Counted from the stretch's first letter, positions 37,331 to 48,982 are shown. The stretch is 64,000 nt of DNA from Spirodela intermedia (GCA_902729315.2 LR746279.1:253001-317000), one strand, 5' to 3'. The notes: generated from the sequence alone by a model not told the origin. Numbers and translations are program-made.

Positions 37331-37522
37331 ATATCACTGTTGTTGAGCTATGTTTTTGTTCTACATTGATAGAAGCATGCTGTTGGTTTCCTACGTCAAG
37401 CATTACAATGGCTTGACACTGTCCCGTTATTTTTAAACCATTGTTTTTTACCTTTCATTCTGTTTTTTAGATCTCTTATCTCTCTATTCTGTTTCCTCTC
37501 TATCTTTGTCTCTATCTCTCTC

Positions 37523-37904
37523 TAGAAGTCATAGGCGGGCATGCAAGGCCTAATCCGAACCAAGCTATCAATAAATTTATCACATCTTTTTGTAATTAGT
37601 AATTTAGTCAAATGAGGGAAGGTCAGTCAAAGATATAGGGACCATAAGCTGCCTTATCCAGCCAATGGAACCATGCCATATTATAGGTCGCGGGGGAACT
37701 CCCGAGCTTTGCGCCATCTGAGAGAGCCCCCACGCTGGACGGGACGGCTGGATTTCAGTTCAACGGTACAGATTTATTGGTATATTATATTTTCCGTCCT
37801 TACCAATTTTAAGTTTTAATCACAACTGTTAGCATGACCATGAATGAGATATAAATAAAAAAAGTATTGTTTTAGTGCGCATTTAAATTGCAACTCCGCC
37901 GCTT
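37523..37904 (+). repeat. RLP/SAUR spacer module, copy S1
   Basis: About 380-bp module beginning 'agaagtcat' with landmarks 'aacc(g)aaccaagctat', 'caaatgagggaag', 'ccagccaatggaac', 'ggatttcagttc' and 'gcgcatttaaat'. It ends just before a CT tract at 37937. Six other copies begin at 38904, 40098, 45642, 48444, 54850 and 63911. It normally lies between a minus-strand RLP and a plus-strand SAUR region. The sequence 37330-37522 matches the upstream DNA of the RLP at 45.4 kb. Confidence 0.8.
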
Positions 37905-37959
37905 TGGCCTCGCAGAGAGCAGGTGACCCCGTTTCCTCTCTCTCTCTCTCTCTGATTCT

Positions 37960-38625
37960 TCTTCATGCCCCAAGGAAAAGTCGATTACTTTACAGAAAAT
38001 GGACTCAATCAACACCTTGCCCGTGTTGGGTTTTCACACTCTTATATTCTCCGCATATCGTTCCATTAATCCCACAGACGCGGCATTGAGCGACGTGACT
38101 CACCTGTTCTGCACACATCATATTGACGGACAATGACAACCAACGACAGTGAGAGAAAAAGAAATGAAGGCAAGTGGCGAAGCTGAAATCCGTGGAAGGC
38201 ACGCGTTGCCTACGCCACTCCACATGCAACTCCACCCCGGGTCTCTCTCATCCGAATCCACTGGGACTTGTTAAGAGAAATTTATCCACTAAATAAGAAG
38301 GAAAATCCAAATCATCATCTAATCAAGGATATAGTCAAGCCTGAAGGACATTGAAGATTCCCAAGTGTGTGGGCACTTTTTCAACCATCGGCATTATTGA
38401 CGCGGCCAATAAAAAACAAATCCAGCCGCAGAAAGTGGTGATTCTATGGTTGCTGACGGCTGAGGAGCTTGGCGGCTGGAGAGGTGCACATGTCAGGGTT
38501 TTTGAAAACTAATCGACTCATTTGGGTTGCAGCGTCTTTAAAAACCCTAGAGGCCACCCTTCATCTGAGCTCAAGCTGTTGCCATCCTCTCCCTCCCCTT
38601 GCGATCCACTGGGACTGGAAAGCTT
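37960..38625 (+). repeat. SAUR upstream region, copy P3, without a SAUR gene
   Basis: Collinear with 31973-32735 up to 'gggactggaaagctt', including 'tcagggttttt' and 'ctttaaaaaccctagaggcc'. Where the SAUR ATG should follow there is a CT-rich run (38629-38660) and unrelated sequence. The coding region has been lost. Confidence 0.85.
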
Positions 38626-38900
38626 CCTCTCTCTGTCTCTCTGTCTCTCTCTCTACGAGTATCTCTACATCTTTGGTGGGGAGCAAGCGGCAGGGGTCTT
38701 CCCTATCCCCCTCTTCCGCTTTCTCCGTGTGAACGTCTCTCCGAAACTGTTCCTTTCTTCCTGTGTCTTCCTCGTCTAGCGGGCCGCAGCATGCCATGGC
38801 CGGTGACGAGGCCTTTCAACTACAACAAGCACGGCATGTCAGCAGGCCTGGTCACAGCACCATCCGTTTTCCCTTCTCTGACTCTCTCTCTCTCTCTCAA
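38626..38900 (+). other. CT-rich and GC-rich sequence replacing the lost SAUR
   Basis: The open frame 38599-38994 is driven by CT repeats. A part around 38800-38890 ('caggcctggtc', 'tctctgactctctc') resembles 39740-39800, suggesting another local duplication. No gene is recognised. Confidence 0.45.
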
Positions 38901-38903
38901 GCT

Positions 38904-39310
38904 AGAAGTCGCAGGTGGGTGTGTGGGGCCTAACCCGAACCAAGCTATTTATAAATTTATCACGCTTTTTATAATTAATAATTTTTTAAAATGAGAGAAG
39001 GTCATTTAAAGATCTAGGAACCACGCGATCCGTTATGCAGCCCATCGAACTGCGCCACATCATCCGTCGAGGGCTAATTCCGAGCTATCCGCTGTCTCAG
39101 TCGCTCCTGGATTTCAGTTCGACCGTATAGATTGATTGGCTCCGGCATATAAGCCGCATGGAATTTTATATTTTCGGCCCTTAAAATTTTTAAATTTTAA
39201 AGTGGCCACGATAGAGGATACGTGTTTAATCAATGTCCTACGAGGACGTTGAAAGACTATAATTCAATTAGGTATTATTTTACTAATTTAAATTGCAGCC
39301 GGCCGCCTCT
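38904..39310 (+). repeat. RLP/SAUR spacer module, copy S2
   Basis: Same module as 37523-37904, followed as usual by a CT tract (39333-39380). Confidence 0.8.
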
Positions 39311-39332
39311 CCCTCCGAAGAGATCCAGATAG

Positions 39333-39336
39333 CCTC

Positions 39337-39374
<38 letters not shown>

Positions 39375-39514
39375 CCCTCTCATGGAATGTAACCCTGTCA
39401 TCTTAATTTTCGTCCTTCAAAATGCATGAAGGTCAGGATAATGAGAAAATGAAGGCTGTACATGTATATTTTCGGCCCATTGGATATGTAGAGAAATAAA
39501 GGCCCGAAATATAA

Positions 39515-39553
<39 letters not shown>
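39333..39553 (+). repeat. Two CT microsatellites flanking a short repeat
   Basis: CT runs at 39333-39380 and 39517-39553. The sequence between them ('ggcccattgga', 'ataaaggcccgaaatat') is related to 33955-34008. Confidence 0.85.
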
Positions 39554-39558
<5 letters not shown>

Positions 39559-40090
39559 GTTTTAGTGTCTGCACGTACCTCTGTACATGTATTCGCTCCT
39601 GCATAAGCGGCTGGCGTGTATTGATCCCTTCTGCTTGCCCCGTCTGGACGCCTCGCCTATTTATCTCCTCCTTGTCTCCGGTAGGCAGACCTTGTTGGCC
39701 GCCGTTTGCAAGGCCGGCGACGGGCCCCGCCATCTATAACGAGCCCAGAAACACCGCAGGCCTGGTCGCAGCTGCAGCTCCAACATTCCCTCTCTCTCTC
39801 TCTCCGCCCTCTCTTGTTCTTGTCTTTCCATGAATGACCAAACAGAGCGGCCGGCTTTCTGCGGCCTAAGGCGTCTCCTCCACGGCAGTCCCCCCTTCCC
39901 CCGGCGACCGCCGGGCTCCATGCTTCTGCCGGCGGTCTTCGGGGGTCGCCGTCCGGCAGAAGGCTGCCCAATATCACGAAACATCAATACCGGCGATCTC
40001 TGTCGGGACATGAGAGAATTCATCTAGTCAAACTGATGGTATTTCTCCTCTCCAAGGCAACGGAAAGAACTGAGGCTCTCTCTGTCCTTC
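39554..40090. other. GC-rich segment, no gene recognised
   Basis: It contains an imperfect GC-rich palindrome near 39925-39962 (ctgccggcgg ... ccgtccggcag). Open frames on both strands (39830-40027 plus, 39661-40023 minus) overlap each other and carry no recognisable domain. Confidence 0.4.
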
Positions 40091-40097
40091 TCTCTCC

Positions 40098-40463
40098 AAA
40101 AGTCATAATAGCGTGTGGGGCCCAACCCTAACCAAAGATGTTCGTATATTGATTGAGGTTTTTACAACAAACAGTTACTCAAATGAGGGAAGACCACACT
40201 CTCTTTGCAGGGCAGTCAGAGATCTAGGAACTACACACTCCTTTAGCCAGCCAATGGAACTCTGCCACGAGTTACCGCCATGTGCTTTAACCCGGCGGCA
40301 AACATGTGGAATTATATTTTCCACCCTTAGCAATTACGAAATTTTAAAGTGCACACTATAATTATGTGTATGTAAATAATTATGGTGTGTTACCAGGACC
40401 TTGAAAGAATTATAATTAGCATGTGTATTATTTTAAGGTGCATTTATATAGCAGCTTCGCCGC
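40098..40463 (+). repeat. RLP/SAUR spacer module, copy S3
   Basis: Same module as 37523-37904, more diverged, followed by a short CT run (40462-40480) and then the repeat shared with 34042-34170. Confidence 0.78.
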
Positions 40464-40619
40464 TCTCTCTCTCTCTCTCTAGTTTCTCAATGTACCCGCA
40501 GCATTTTTTTTAAGCTCCTTGAAAATGCATCAAGGCAAAGATGATGAAATGAGCCATCAAGCTTGTTCCGCCTCTTGATCTGGCAGCAATAAGCTGCCTT
40601 GCAGTGACAACTTAGAAAA

Positions 40620-41990
40620 TACCTTTTGAGTTGTGACCAAGAGCATGGACGGAATCCCGATATCAGATGCATAGCATTCGTTGGAGAGATGGAGGAATAA
40701 TATCTATGCACTTGTGTCCATCCCCCCTTTCTACCATACATACTTTAACGTATCTTTGTGACCTACTCAAGTACAGAGAATGTGACAGATTCTCCCCTTG
40801 GAATTCCTTGTTCTTTTCCTTGCATACAGAAGAAGCGCAATATTTCCATGTTACCCTTTGTAATTGTATAATTATACTTTTACCCTTTCTTCTTCATGGA
40901 GTAATAGATCCGGTGCTACATTAATGTCCGAGAAGCCGGATTCAACCCAGTTGTTTGGGTCACCTTAAATACATGTACTCGTTTACCCTAAAAAGGGTTG
41001 GAAATTTTTATCTCCACCCCTTTTTTTCTCTCTCTTCCGGGAGAGAGAAAGAGAGAGCAATGGCTCTCTACTGCGGTGACAAAGGGGCACCACGTTGATT
41101 GTTGTTTAATAGATGAATGGAGATTCATCGAAGACTGCAAGCTCACGAGACAATCAATCTCGGTTGTGGAGTGCAAGCTGCTCATAAGTCGTGGTCAGAG
41201 CCCTCCAGCGTGTCTCCCATGGTGAAAGAAACTGCGGAAAAAATAAGGACCTAGCAAATATGCCAAACTCTTGGAAGTTGTGTAAGTTTGCGTGCAGTAA
41301 TAACAAGTAGACACTTAACCCTCTGAAATGCAGCTTCCCATCCAAGGGCTGTTTTAGTACTTCGAAGCTCTCCATCCGTAAATCCAACCAATGAATTGAG
41401 AGTAGACATTGGTTAAAACTTCTTTCCCTTTTTATGAACTAATGTGTTAGCATACATCACCAATGTCCAGTTTATGAGCTGGGTTCATTTACAGACTTTA
41501 TAATCCTTCACTTCATATGACAAGTTGGAGTTGAAATACCACGGAAGAAGGCCCAGACATCGTGTGGGGATCCGTCTTTGGCCATTGCATTGAAGGTCCA
41601 TGACAAGGGCATTAACACACTTCAATGTACCAAAAATGCAAAAACAGACCTAAACCCCACGAAATATATATATATAGATATATAGAAATTTCTTCTGACA
41701 AATTTAACAGAAAGCTAAAATAATTTGCAAAATTATGGCCTTAGTTCAGGATAATGTCTTTTACAGAAATATTTTTCTGCAATAATATATCTTATGTAAT
41801 GTCTATAATTAATCATTTAGTTGTGGAATCACTCTATTCAATACATTTGGCACACGAACTTTCTCTTTGTGTTGTCTTCTAATGTCCGTACTATGATAGC
41901 TTTAGAATCCTCATTTTGTTGGTGATCAAAATATCTTGATTCGTTCAGATCATCTGAACAGAATTAGCTACTTCAAGAGGATTTTTGGAG
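40620..41990. other. Intergenic, no gene recognised
   Basis: Short frames only. From about 41995 to 42480 the RLP 3' flank repeat (see 34175-34680) starts. Confidence 0.5.
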
Positions 41991-42490
41991 AGTAGTCACC
42001 GGTACTGTCATTCAAATGAAACAAGATTGGTTTCATCTCACCTAGTCTTTCCTAATCTGTCTTCAAACAATGAGCTCCTGCTCTTGGTAGATCCACAGTC
42101 AATCTTATTTCTGTCATTCACCCAACATCACATGGTGTCTAATATCAGACGGCCTCCCTATAGGTTCCCACTTGATACATTACCTTTTCTTAGTCTGATG
42201 TATGAATGTCGTGCCCATTTGGAGATGTAGAATGTTTCTCTCGTGAAAAATGCTTTCACAATATAAAGTAAGGTTATGCATAAAGATAGAAGGTATTTTA
42301 ACATGATAGTTGGATATGGTATCTTCCCCACACTGTAAGGACTGGAAAGAATATAGTTCAGCATAATTCCACAATAATTCACTAATGATTACCATACAAC
42401 ATTATTGGAACAAAACATATAAAAAATATTAACACCACTCTGAAACCTTCATGTCCATACAAACCTACTATTCTCTAGACCATGACATTT

Positions 42491-45291
42491 TCAAATGTCC
42501 CTTAAGTACATCTTGTAGTATTCATCAATGATTTTGAAATATTTCCTCCTCCAACTCACTTTGAAGAAAATGCTGGCAAGAAACCACCAAAAACCCAAAA
42601 TAAATGATATAGTAACAAATGAATAAAATAGAGCATCATCAAAATCTATTGATTTTCCTTTGTTTTCTCCAGCTTCTGCATTCTTATTTGCTCTCTCCTT
42701 GTCAGAAGAACATGCTTTTTCAAGTGGTGGTCCACATAATCCTGGATTACCTTCATAACTACTTTTAGAAAAAGTTGCAAACTGTCCACCACTAGGGATC
42801 CCACCAAACAATATATTGAAGGCAACACTGAAAGCTGAAAGCGAGGAGAGCCGAACCATTTCTTGAGGGATAGAACCTGTTAAACTATTATGTGAGAGAT
42901 CTAAACTTTCCATGGTATTCATGCACGCCATTTCCACAGGTATGGAACCTTGGATGCGGTTACTTGATATGTTCAATGATCGAAGTCCCTTCAATTCTCC
43001 TATTTCTCGAGGAATGATGCCACTAATCATGTTCGATGATAAATCAAGGTGAGTCATCTGCCAGAGAGGATAACCTTCATATGGACTGATCAAATTCTTT
43101 GATGTGAAGGATATATGTGCATCTCTCACTATGAAATCAATCACTCTGGATTTTTCAGGACTGCTTGATATCCAAGAGGAAATATTATTAAAACAAGGTA
43201 AAAGTTTTCCCGATAAGTTGTTTCCAGAAAGATCTAGGAAACGTAGATATTGCATTTGACACAACTGTTCAGGTAAGAAGCCTTGAATGTGATTCTGTTT
43301 CAATAAAAGTATTTTTATTTCAGGGAAATAGGGTAGTTCATGAGACAAATCATCTGTAAATTTATTGTATCCCCCGTCAATGATTAATAGACTAGAAGAG
43401 TTGGACAACCTGGCAAGAAGTAATCCTGTGAAATTATTGTTCGTCACAATTAAATGATGTAAACCTGGCATATCAGCATCAGTTGGGAGAACCTCTCCTT
43501 CAAGGTGATTGTAAGACACATTTAAATACTGCAATTTGCTCTGATTTCTTGTGAGAGTGTGGGGTAGTTCTCCTGATAAATTGTTGTCACTCAGATCTAG
43601 TTCAGAGAGGGGTGCATGCCCCAAGGTTGAAGGAATGCATCCTTCTAGCTTGTTTCCTGCCATTTTAAATGTCCACAACTTGGGAAAAGAAACGGAAATA
43701 TTCTCAGGAAGTGAGCCATTTAAATAATTAAAAGATAAATCAATTTGGTAGGCGTGTTGAGAAGCATTGTGGCAAGGGAGGAGAAAAGGGCCAGAAAATT
43801 GGTTCCACCTTAGACTTAGTGTAGATAAAGATGAATTGCAAAAGAGGCCAATAGGTGGTGTCCCTGTGATTGTGGTGCCCCATAAATATAAACTATATAG
43901 TTTACCCTGGGTCCAGAGGAAGGTAGGAAGTCTATTACCACTATTCCTATTCAGTGAACAGTCCTGAATTATGAAAGTGTTGAGTTGGAAAGATGGGACC
44001 CATGAGATGGGGTACTCTGTGTTGATGTCTAAACCCCCATTGGACGAGAAGTAGATGTATTTAAGTTTGGAAAGGTTGGCAAGCACCGGGAACTGGAAGG
44101 TTCCTTTCAACCCATCGCAATAGATCTTTAGAGTACGCAGTTTGGTTAGATTACTAAAGATAGAGGATGGCATACTGCACTTGAACTCATCACCGGCAAG
44201 CTGTAGGAATTTGAGCTTATCCAAGTTGCCAAGGCATGAAGGAATGCTGCTTGGGAATCTGTCGTAGGATAAAGAGAGAACTGTCAAAGAGCGCATGTCG
44301 CACAACCAAGATATGTAGTTTCCTTGAAACTGATTGTCGGACAAACCAAGCTCTGTTAGGGTGCGAATATTGCTGAAACAAGAAGGTATATCACCTGATA
44401 ATCTGTTATTCGATAGATAGAGTTTTCTCAAGGATCTCAAGGCGCACATACATGATGGGATGGAACCCTCCAAACTGTTACCCTCCAAATAGAGGATTCT
44501 CAAGGATCTCAATGTGCACAAACATGATGGGATAGAACCTTTTAAACTGTTATAGGCTAAAGAGAGTACTCTCAGGGATCTCATGGTGCACAAACATGAT
44601 GAGATGTTGCCTCCCAAACTGTTAAAGGATAGGTGGAGTTCTCTTAGGGATTGTAAGGTACACAAACATGATGGGATGGAACCCTCCAAATTGTTCGACG
44701 ACAATCGTAGAACCTTTAAGAGCTTCAAGTCACAGATAACTGCGATAAGAATAAAACAAAAGGAGAAAAACTTTTCTTATTCATATGGTCTAATCAGAAG
44801 GACGGAAAGTGCATATATAGAGTGAATTGAATCTTCCGTTGATGTATAAAAATCTCGACACAGTTGCTTGTCACAATTACGGAAAGTTACTTACTCTCTG
44901 GAATGCCACCGGTTATGTCATTGTACTCCAAATTCAAGCTCTCTAGCTGCCCAAACGTTGCCAACATGATGTGATTCAAGTACCATGTCGCCCTCGGTAC
45001 AACACGCCACATCTGGGACGATAAATCAATCCCGACCACGCGACCGGTGTTGAAGTCACAGGTTATACCCTCCCATCGGCAGCAGTTTTTTTCCTCTTTT
45101 GTTGTTGAGTATCCCCAGTATCCCCAGTGGGACAAGGCCGATCCGTTGGGGAAGTTGATGGACCTCTTAATCTCGAGCAGAGCCCTCCGTTCCTCGTCGC
45201 GACAACCCGTCACTTTGCATTCCAGACAAGACGACGCTATGACGACGAGAACGAAGATCATTCTTCCCAGGACAACACCCGGAAAGGCCAT
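42491..45291 (-). CDS. Leucine-rich repeat receptor-like protein (RLP), intact, 2 exons
   Basis: Predicted CDS is complement(join(42491..44739,44895..45291)), 881 aa. The intron is 155 bp with a perfect GTAAGT donor, phase 1, as in the RLP at 2.6 kb. The frame extends upstream to 45411 through a serine run but has no ATG there, so Met at 45291 is the likely start. Signal peptide is residues 1-25 and the LRR cap 26-90 ([23 protein letters not shown]). The first LRRs include four nearly identical 24-residue units starting LCTL/LCTM/MCAL (bases 44378-44665). The array continues to an island-like segment ('[13 protein letters not shown]'), the last LRRs, [15 protein letters not shown], an acidic linker, one TM helix ([19 protein letters not shown]) and a basic tail with [14 protein letters not shown]. 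It has no kinase domain and presumably works with adaptor kinases at the plasma membrane. It is the best-preserved member of the minus-strand group. Confidence 0.94.
44378..44665 (-). repeat. Four tandem 72-bp LRR units inside the RLP
   Basis: Four consecutive 24-codon units, each starting L/M-C-(T/A)-(L/M) and ending IPSC or ISSC. The paralogue at 47.5 kb has three units in the same place (47221-47436) and the RLP at 3.2 kb has one (3275-3346). Confidence 0.88.
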
Positions 45292-45467
45292 TACAGTAGC
45301 AGCAGCGGAAGAAGGAAAAGAAGAAGACGATGAGGATAAGATGATGGAGTCATCTCTCTTTCTCAAACGGACAACAGGATCATTGTTATGGGCTTGTTGA
45401 CTCGTCGACACAGGCGGTGGGGGTCCAGATCACCACCTAATCAGGGGCTCCTCGTTCTCTCGGTTGG

Positions 45468-45475
45468 TTGACGTC
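45468..45475. promoter_or_regulatory. Conserved TTGACGTC motif upstream of minus-strand RLPs
   Basis: TTGACGTC, a combined W-box core / TGACG (bZIP-type) motif, is kept at the equivalent place upstream of three RLP copies (45468, 48316, 63756), within a longer conserved stretch ('gttggttgacgtc'). Its role is inferred. Confidence 0.35.
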
Positions 45476-45641
45476 GCTATTGTTGAACTGTATCTTTTTT
45501 CTATGCTGACAGGAGCGTGCCGTCGGCTTGCTACGACGGCTCGATGCTGTTCCTATGTTTGAAACCTTTATTTTTTCATTTCGTTCTGTTTGTAATCTCT
45601 TCTGTCTCTCTCTTCTCTTTCCTCTCTCTCTTTCTCTCTCT

Positions 45642-45915
45642 AGAAGTCACAGGTGGGAGTCTGGGGCCCAACCCGAACCAAGCTATCTATAAATTTATCT
45701 CTTTTTTATAATTAGTAATTTACTCTAATGAGGGAAGATCAGTCGAAGACCTAGGAACCACGCGCTCCCTTATCCAGCTTCTGGAACTGTGTCAGATCAT
45801 CGGTCGACGGGGTAATTCCGAGCTTTCCGCCATCTCAGTGAGCTACCCCGATGCGCGGCGGCGGGGTTTCAACTCGACGGTATAGATTGATTGGTTCCAC
45901 CACGTTAGCGCCCTA
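45642..45915 (+). repeat. RLP/SAUR spacer module, copy S4 (3' truncated)
   Basis: Same module as 37523-37904, but its last 100 bp and CT tract are missing. It joins directly to the SAUR upstream repeat at about 45918. Confidence 0.8.
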
Positions 45916-45917
45916 TG

Positions 45918-46720
45918 GATAATTGTGGGCAGGGTTCTGTCGATCAATCAAAGGTTCCCTAGTCTGAAAAATCCTAAAGAAAGTTTCATGCTACAGGAAA
46001 AAAAGTCGATTATTTTACAGAAAACGAACTAAATCGACATCTAGCCCGATGTTGGGGTTTTCTCTCTCTTACATTCTTCGGCTCTCGTTCTATTAATCCC
46101 ACAGACACGGCATTGAGAAACATGATTGACCTGTTCTGCATCCAGCGTATTGACGGACAATGACAGACAACGACAGACAACGACAGTGAGAGAAAAGAAA
46201 TGAAGGCAAGAGGAGAAGGTAAGGCCGTGGAAATCAGATGGGTAGTCCGATCATGCAAAGCTCTCACTGCCTACGACATTTCACATGCAATTCCACCCCG
46301 GGTCACTCTCATCCGAATCCACTTGGACTTAATAAGATGATCTTAACTCGTAAGTACGAAGGAAGTTACAAAGCATCTTCCAATGAAATACATGCTCAAG
46401 CCTGAAGGAGATAGAAGATTTCCAGCCGTGGGGGCCTTTCAACCATCGGCATCATTGACAATTGCCACGGTCGATGAAATAAATCAAGGTGCAGAAAATG
46501 GTGATTCCATGGTTTTGAGCTCACCTTAGAGGCCACCTTCCATCTGAGATCAAGCTTTTGCCATCCTCTCCTTTCCGGTAGGATCCGCTGGGACTGGAAA
46601 GCTTACCCTTCGATCCACGCTTGGAGGGGACGAAGAAGCCGAGCAACAGGACCGCAGAGATCGTCGGGCTCCAGGGGATGCGAAGAACAGGAAGAACGCA
46701 ACGCCCTATCAGTTTCTTCG
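45918..46720 (+). pseudogene. SAUR pseudogene with upstream region, copy P4
   Basis: 45918-46610 is collinear with the intact SAUR promoter, though the 'ctttaaaaaccc' block is deleted near 46515. At 46617-46710 the first about 30 codons of the SAUR are recognisable (acgaagaagccgagcaaca, cgcagagatcgtcgggctcc) but the start codon has changed (ttggag instead of atggag) and indels follow. After 46720 the SAUR core is missing. Confidence 0.85.
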
Positions 46721-46812
46721 CTGGAAGAACTAAATAAAAAGAAATTTGGGCGATTTCAAGAAAGGCTACTTAGTGGGGACGTAAGGCGAGAATGTCCTCT
46801 GGAATTTCGCAG

Positions 46813-46998
46813 TTAAGCCCCACCAATTGTGATTGTGTTTGGATTCAATCCAAAAAAACTCGGCCAACCCTCCGAAGCCTTGAGGAGGCAGCCTGCGGAG
46901 GCGGAAATTATCACTGAACAGAAAAAGTCCGCTGCCCAGATACGACCAATAGGGCATGCAGCGAAATTAAGAACCGGAACCGCTGGAACGTATAGCCA

Positions 46999-47081
<83 letters not shown>

Positions 47082-48213
47082 CTCTCTCTCTCTCTCTCCT
47101 CTCTCTTTTTCTCTTAGAGAGAGATGTCAAGGAATGCATGTTGCACAGCCAGGATGAGTCATTCCATTGGAATTGATTGTCGGACAAATAAAGAGATGTC
47201 AAGAAGTGAAAGCTGCCGAAACAAGAAGGAATGTCACCTAACAAACTGTTATCAGATAGATCAAGTTCTCTCAGGGATTTCAAGGTACACAAACATGATG
47301 GGATAGAACCTTCCAACTTGTTAGAAGATAAATCAAGTTCTCTTAGGGATCTCAAGGTGCACAAACATGATGGGATGGAACCTTCCAAATTGTTAGAAGA
47401 TAAATCAAGTTCTCTTTGGGATCTCAAGGTGCAAAAACATGATGGGATGGAACCCTCGAACTTGTTGTCTGACAGATCCAAAGTCTTTAGGAGCTTCAAG
47501 TGGCAAATAGCTGTGAGACAAATAAAGGAAATAAAAGAAAGAAGTTTCTTATTCATGTGAGCAAATGAGATAATTGATGGAGCTAATTGATTGATTCAAC
47601 TATATACTTGCGTTGATGTGGGCAAATCTCGAAAATATTTTTCTTAAGAATAACGGAAGTAAATGAACTAGTTGCTTGTCACAATTGGGGGAAGTTACTC
47701 ACCCTCTAGAATGCCACCGCCTATCTGATTCCCCCACAGATTCAAGCTCTCTAGCTGCCCAAACTCCGCCAACATGGTGAGGTTTGGGCGCCATGTTTCC
47801 TCCACATCACTCCGATCCTCGCCGTATAAATACAGCCCGACCACGTGACCGGTGTTGGGGTTGCAGGTAATGCCAAACCATTGGCAGCAGTTTTTTCCCT
47901 CTTCCATTGTTGAGTCACCCCAGTGGTACATGTCCGAGCTGTCGGAAGGGGGGTTAAGCAGCTTCTTGATCTCGAGCAAAGCCCCCCGCTCGTTGTCGTG
48001 ACAACCCCTCCCCTCACATCCCAGACAAGATGCTACCACGACGACGAGAATGACCATCAGCCTTCCCGTGACAAAGCCCCACAAAGCCATTGGAGGAGCG
48101 GCAGCAGCAGCAGCAGCAGCACGAGAAGAAGAAGAAGAAGTAACTAAGAAAATGATGATGAAGAAGAAGAATGAGAGGTCATGTTTCTTGCTCAAACGGA
48201 CCACATGCTCCAT
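46813..48213 (-). CDS. Truncated RLP whose frame runs through a GA repeat
   Basis: Predicted CDS is complement(join(46813..47510,47703..48213)), 402 aa (361 aa from the second ATG at 48090, which lines up with the start used at 45.3 kb). Exon 1 gives the signal peptide, preceded by an alanine run, and the LRR cap (CHDNERGALLEI, CCQWFGITCNP). Exon 2 gives AICHLKLLK and about five LRRs, including three tandem 72-bp units. At about 47120 the LRR array is cut. The frame continues through the CT microsatellite as an Arg-Glu run of about 40 residues, then about 60 residues from a different repeat (related to 33.8 kb), and stops at 46813. The rest of the array, the TM helix and the tail are missing. 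If expressed it would be a secreted or misfolded product; most likely it is a decaying copy that still has an open frame. Confidence 0.7.
47003..47106 (+). repeat. (CT)n microsatellite inside the truncated RLP exon
   Basis: About 50 CT units, the longest in the window, read as GAGAGA on the RLP strand. It marks the breakpoint between RLP sequence and unrelated repeat DNA. Confidence 0.97.
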
Positions 48214-48443
48214 ATTTATGGGCTCGTTAAGTCGTCGACAACCAGAGAATGTGGTCTGGGAGGCTGCGCGGGTCTAGACCACCATCTAATCGGAGGCTCC
48301 ACAATGACTCGTTGGTTGACGTCGCTACTCTTGACAAATATCTTTCTACGCTGAGATGAATACGCCATTGACTTCTGTTATTTACGTCTCTTCTCTCTCT
48401 CTCTCTCTAAATCGTGCTATTTACGTCGAGCGTTACACGACGG

Positions 48444-48834
48444 TTGGCGTGTGAAGCCCGACCTGAAATAAGCTACTTATTAATTTATTACGCTTTTATA
48501 ACTAATCATTTAGTCAAATGAGGGCAGACCGCACTCCTTTTTGACAAAGGCAGTCAAGGATATAGGAACCACGCGCTCCCTCATTCAGCCAATGGAACCG
48601 TCCCACATCATCTAACTCCGAGCTGTCCGTCTTCCAACACTAGCCCCCCGCTGAGCGGCTGGATTTCAGATTGACGGTGTACATTGATTGGCTCTACGGG
48701 CTTGGCCACATATAGAATTTAATATTTTATACCCTTACAATTTCATAATTTAAACGGGCCGTATATGTAGTGAATCCTTACGAAATATAAATAAAATAAG
48801 TATTATTTTAATGCGCATTTAAACCGCAGCTCAG
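48444..48834 (+). repeat. RLP/SAUR spacer module, copy S5
   Basis: Same module as 37523-37904, between the minus-strand RLP and a plus-strand SAUR pseudogene. A CT tract follows at 48868-48895. Confidence 0.8.
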
Positions 48835-48867
48835 TCCTTGATGTGGGACGTACTCCAAGTGACCTCC

Positions 48868-48899
<32 letters not shown>

Positions 48900-48982
48900 G
48901 GTGTGTACAATGCTCGTCGGAAGAAGAAGTGGGAAGGGAGAAGAGAAGGGGAAGGGAAGGGCTGTCGGATCTTGTCGAGGAA

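Noticed and set aside
39661-40027. Overlapping frames in the GC-rich segment
   Set aside because: Frames on both strands overlap and none shows a domain; Arg/Glu-rich parts come from the CT repeat.
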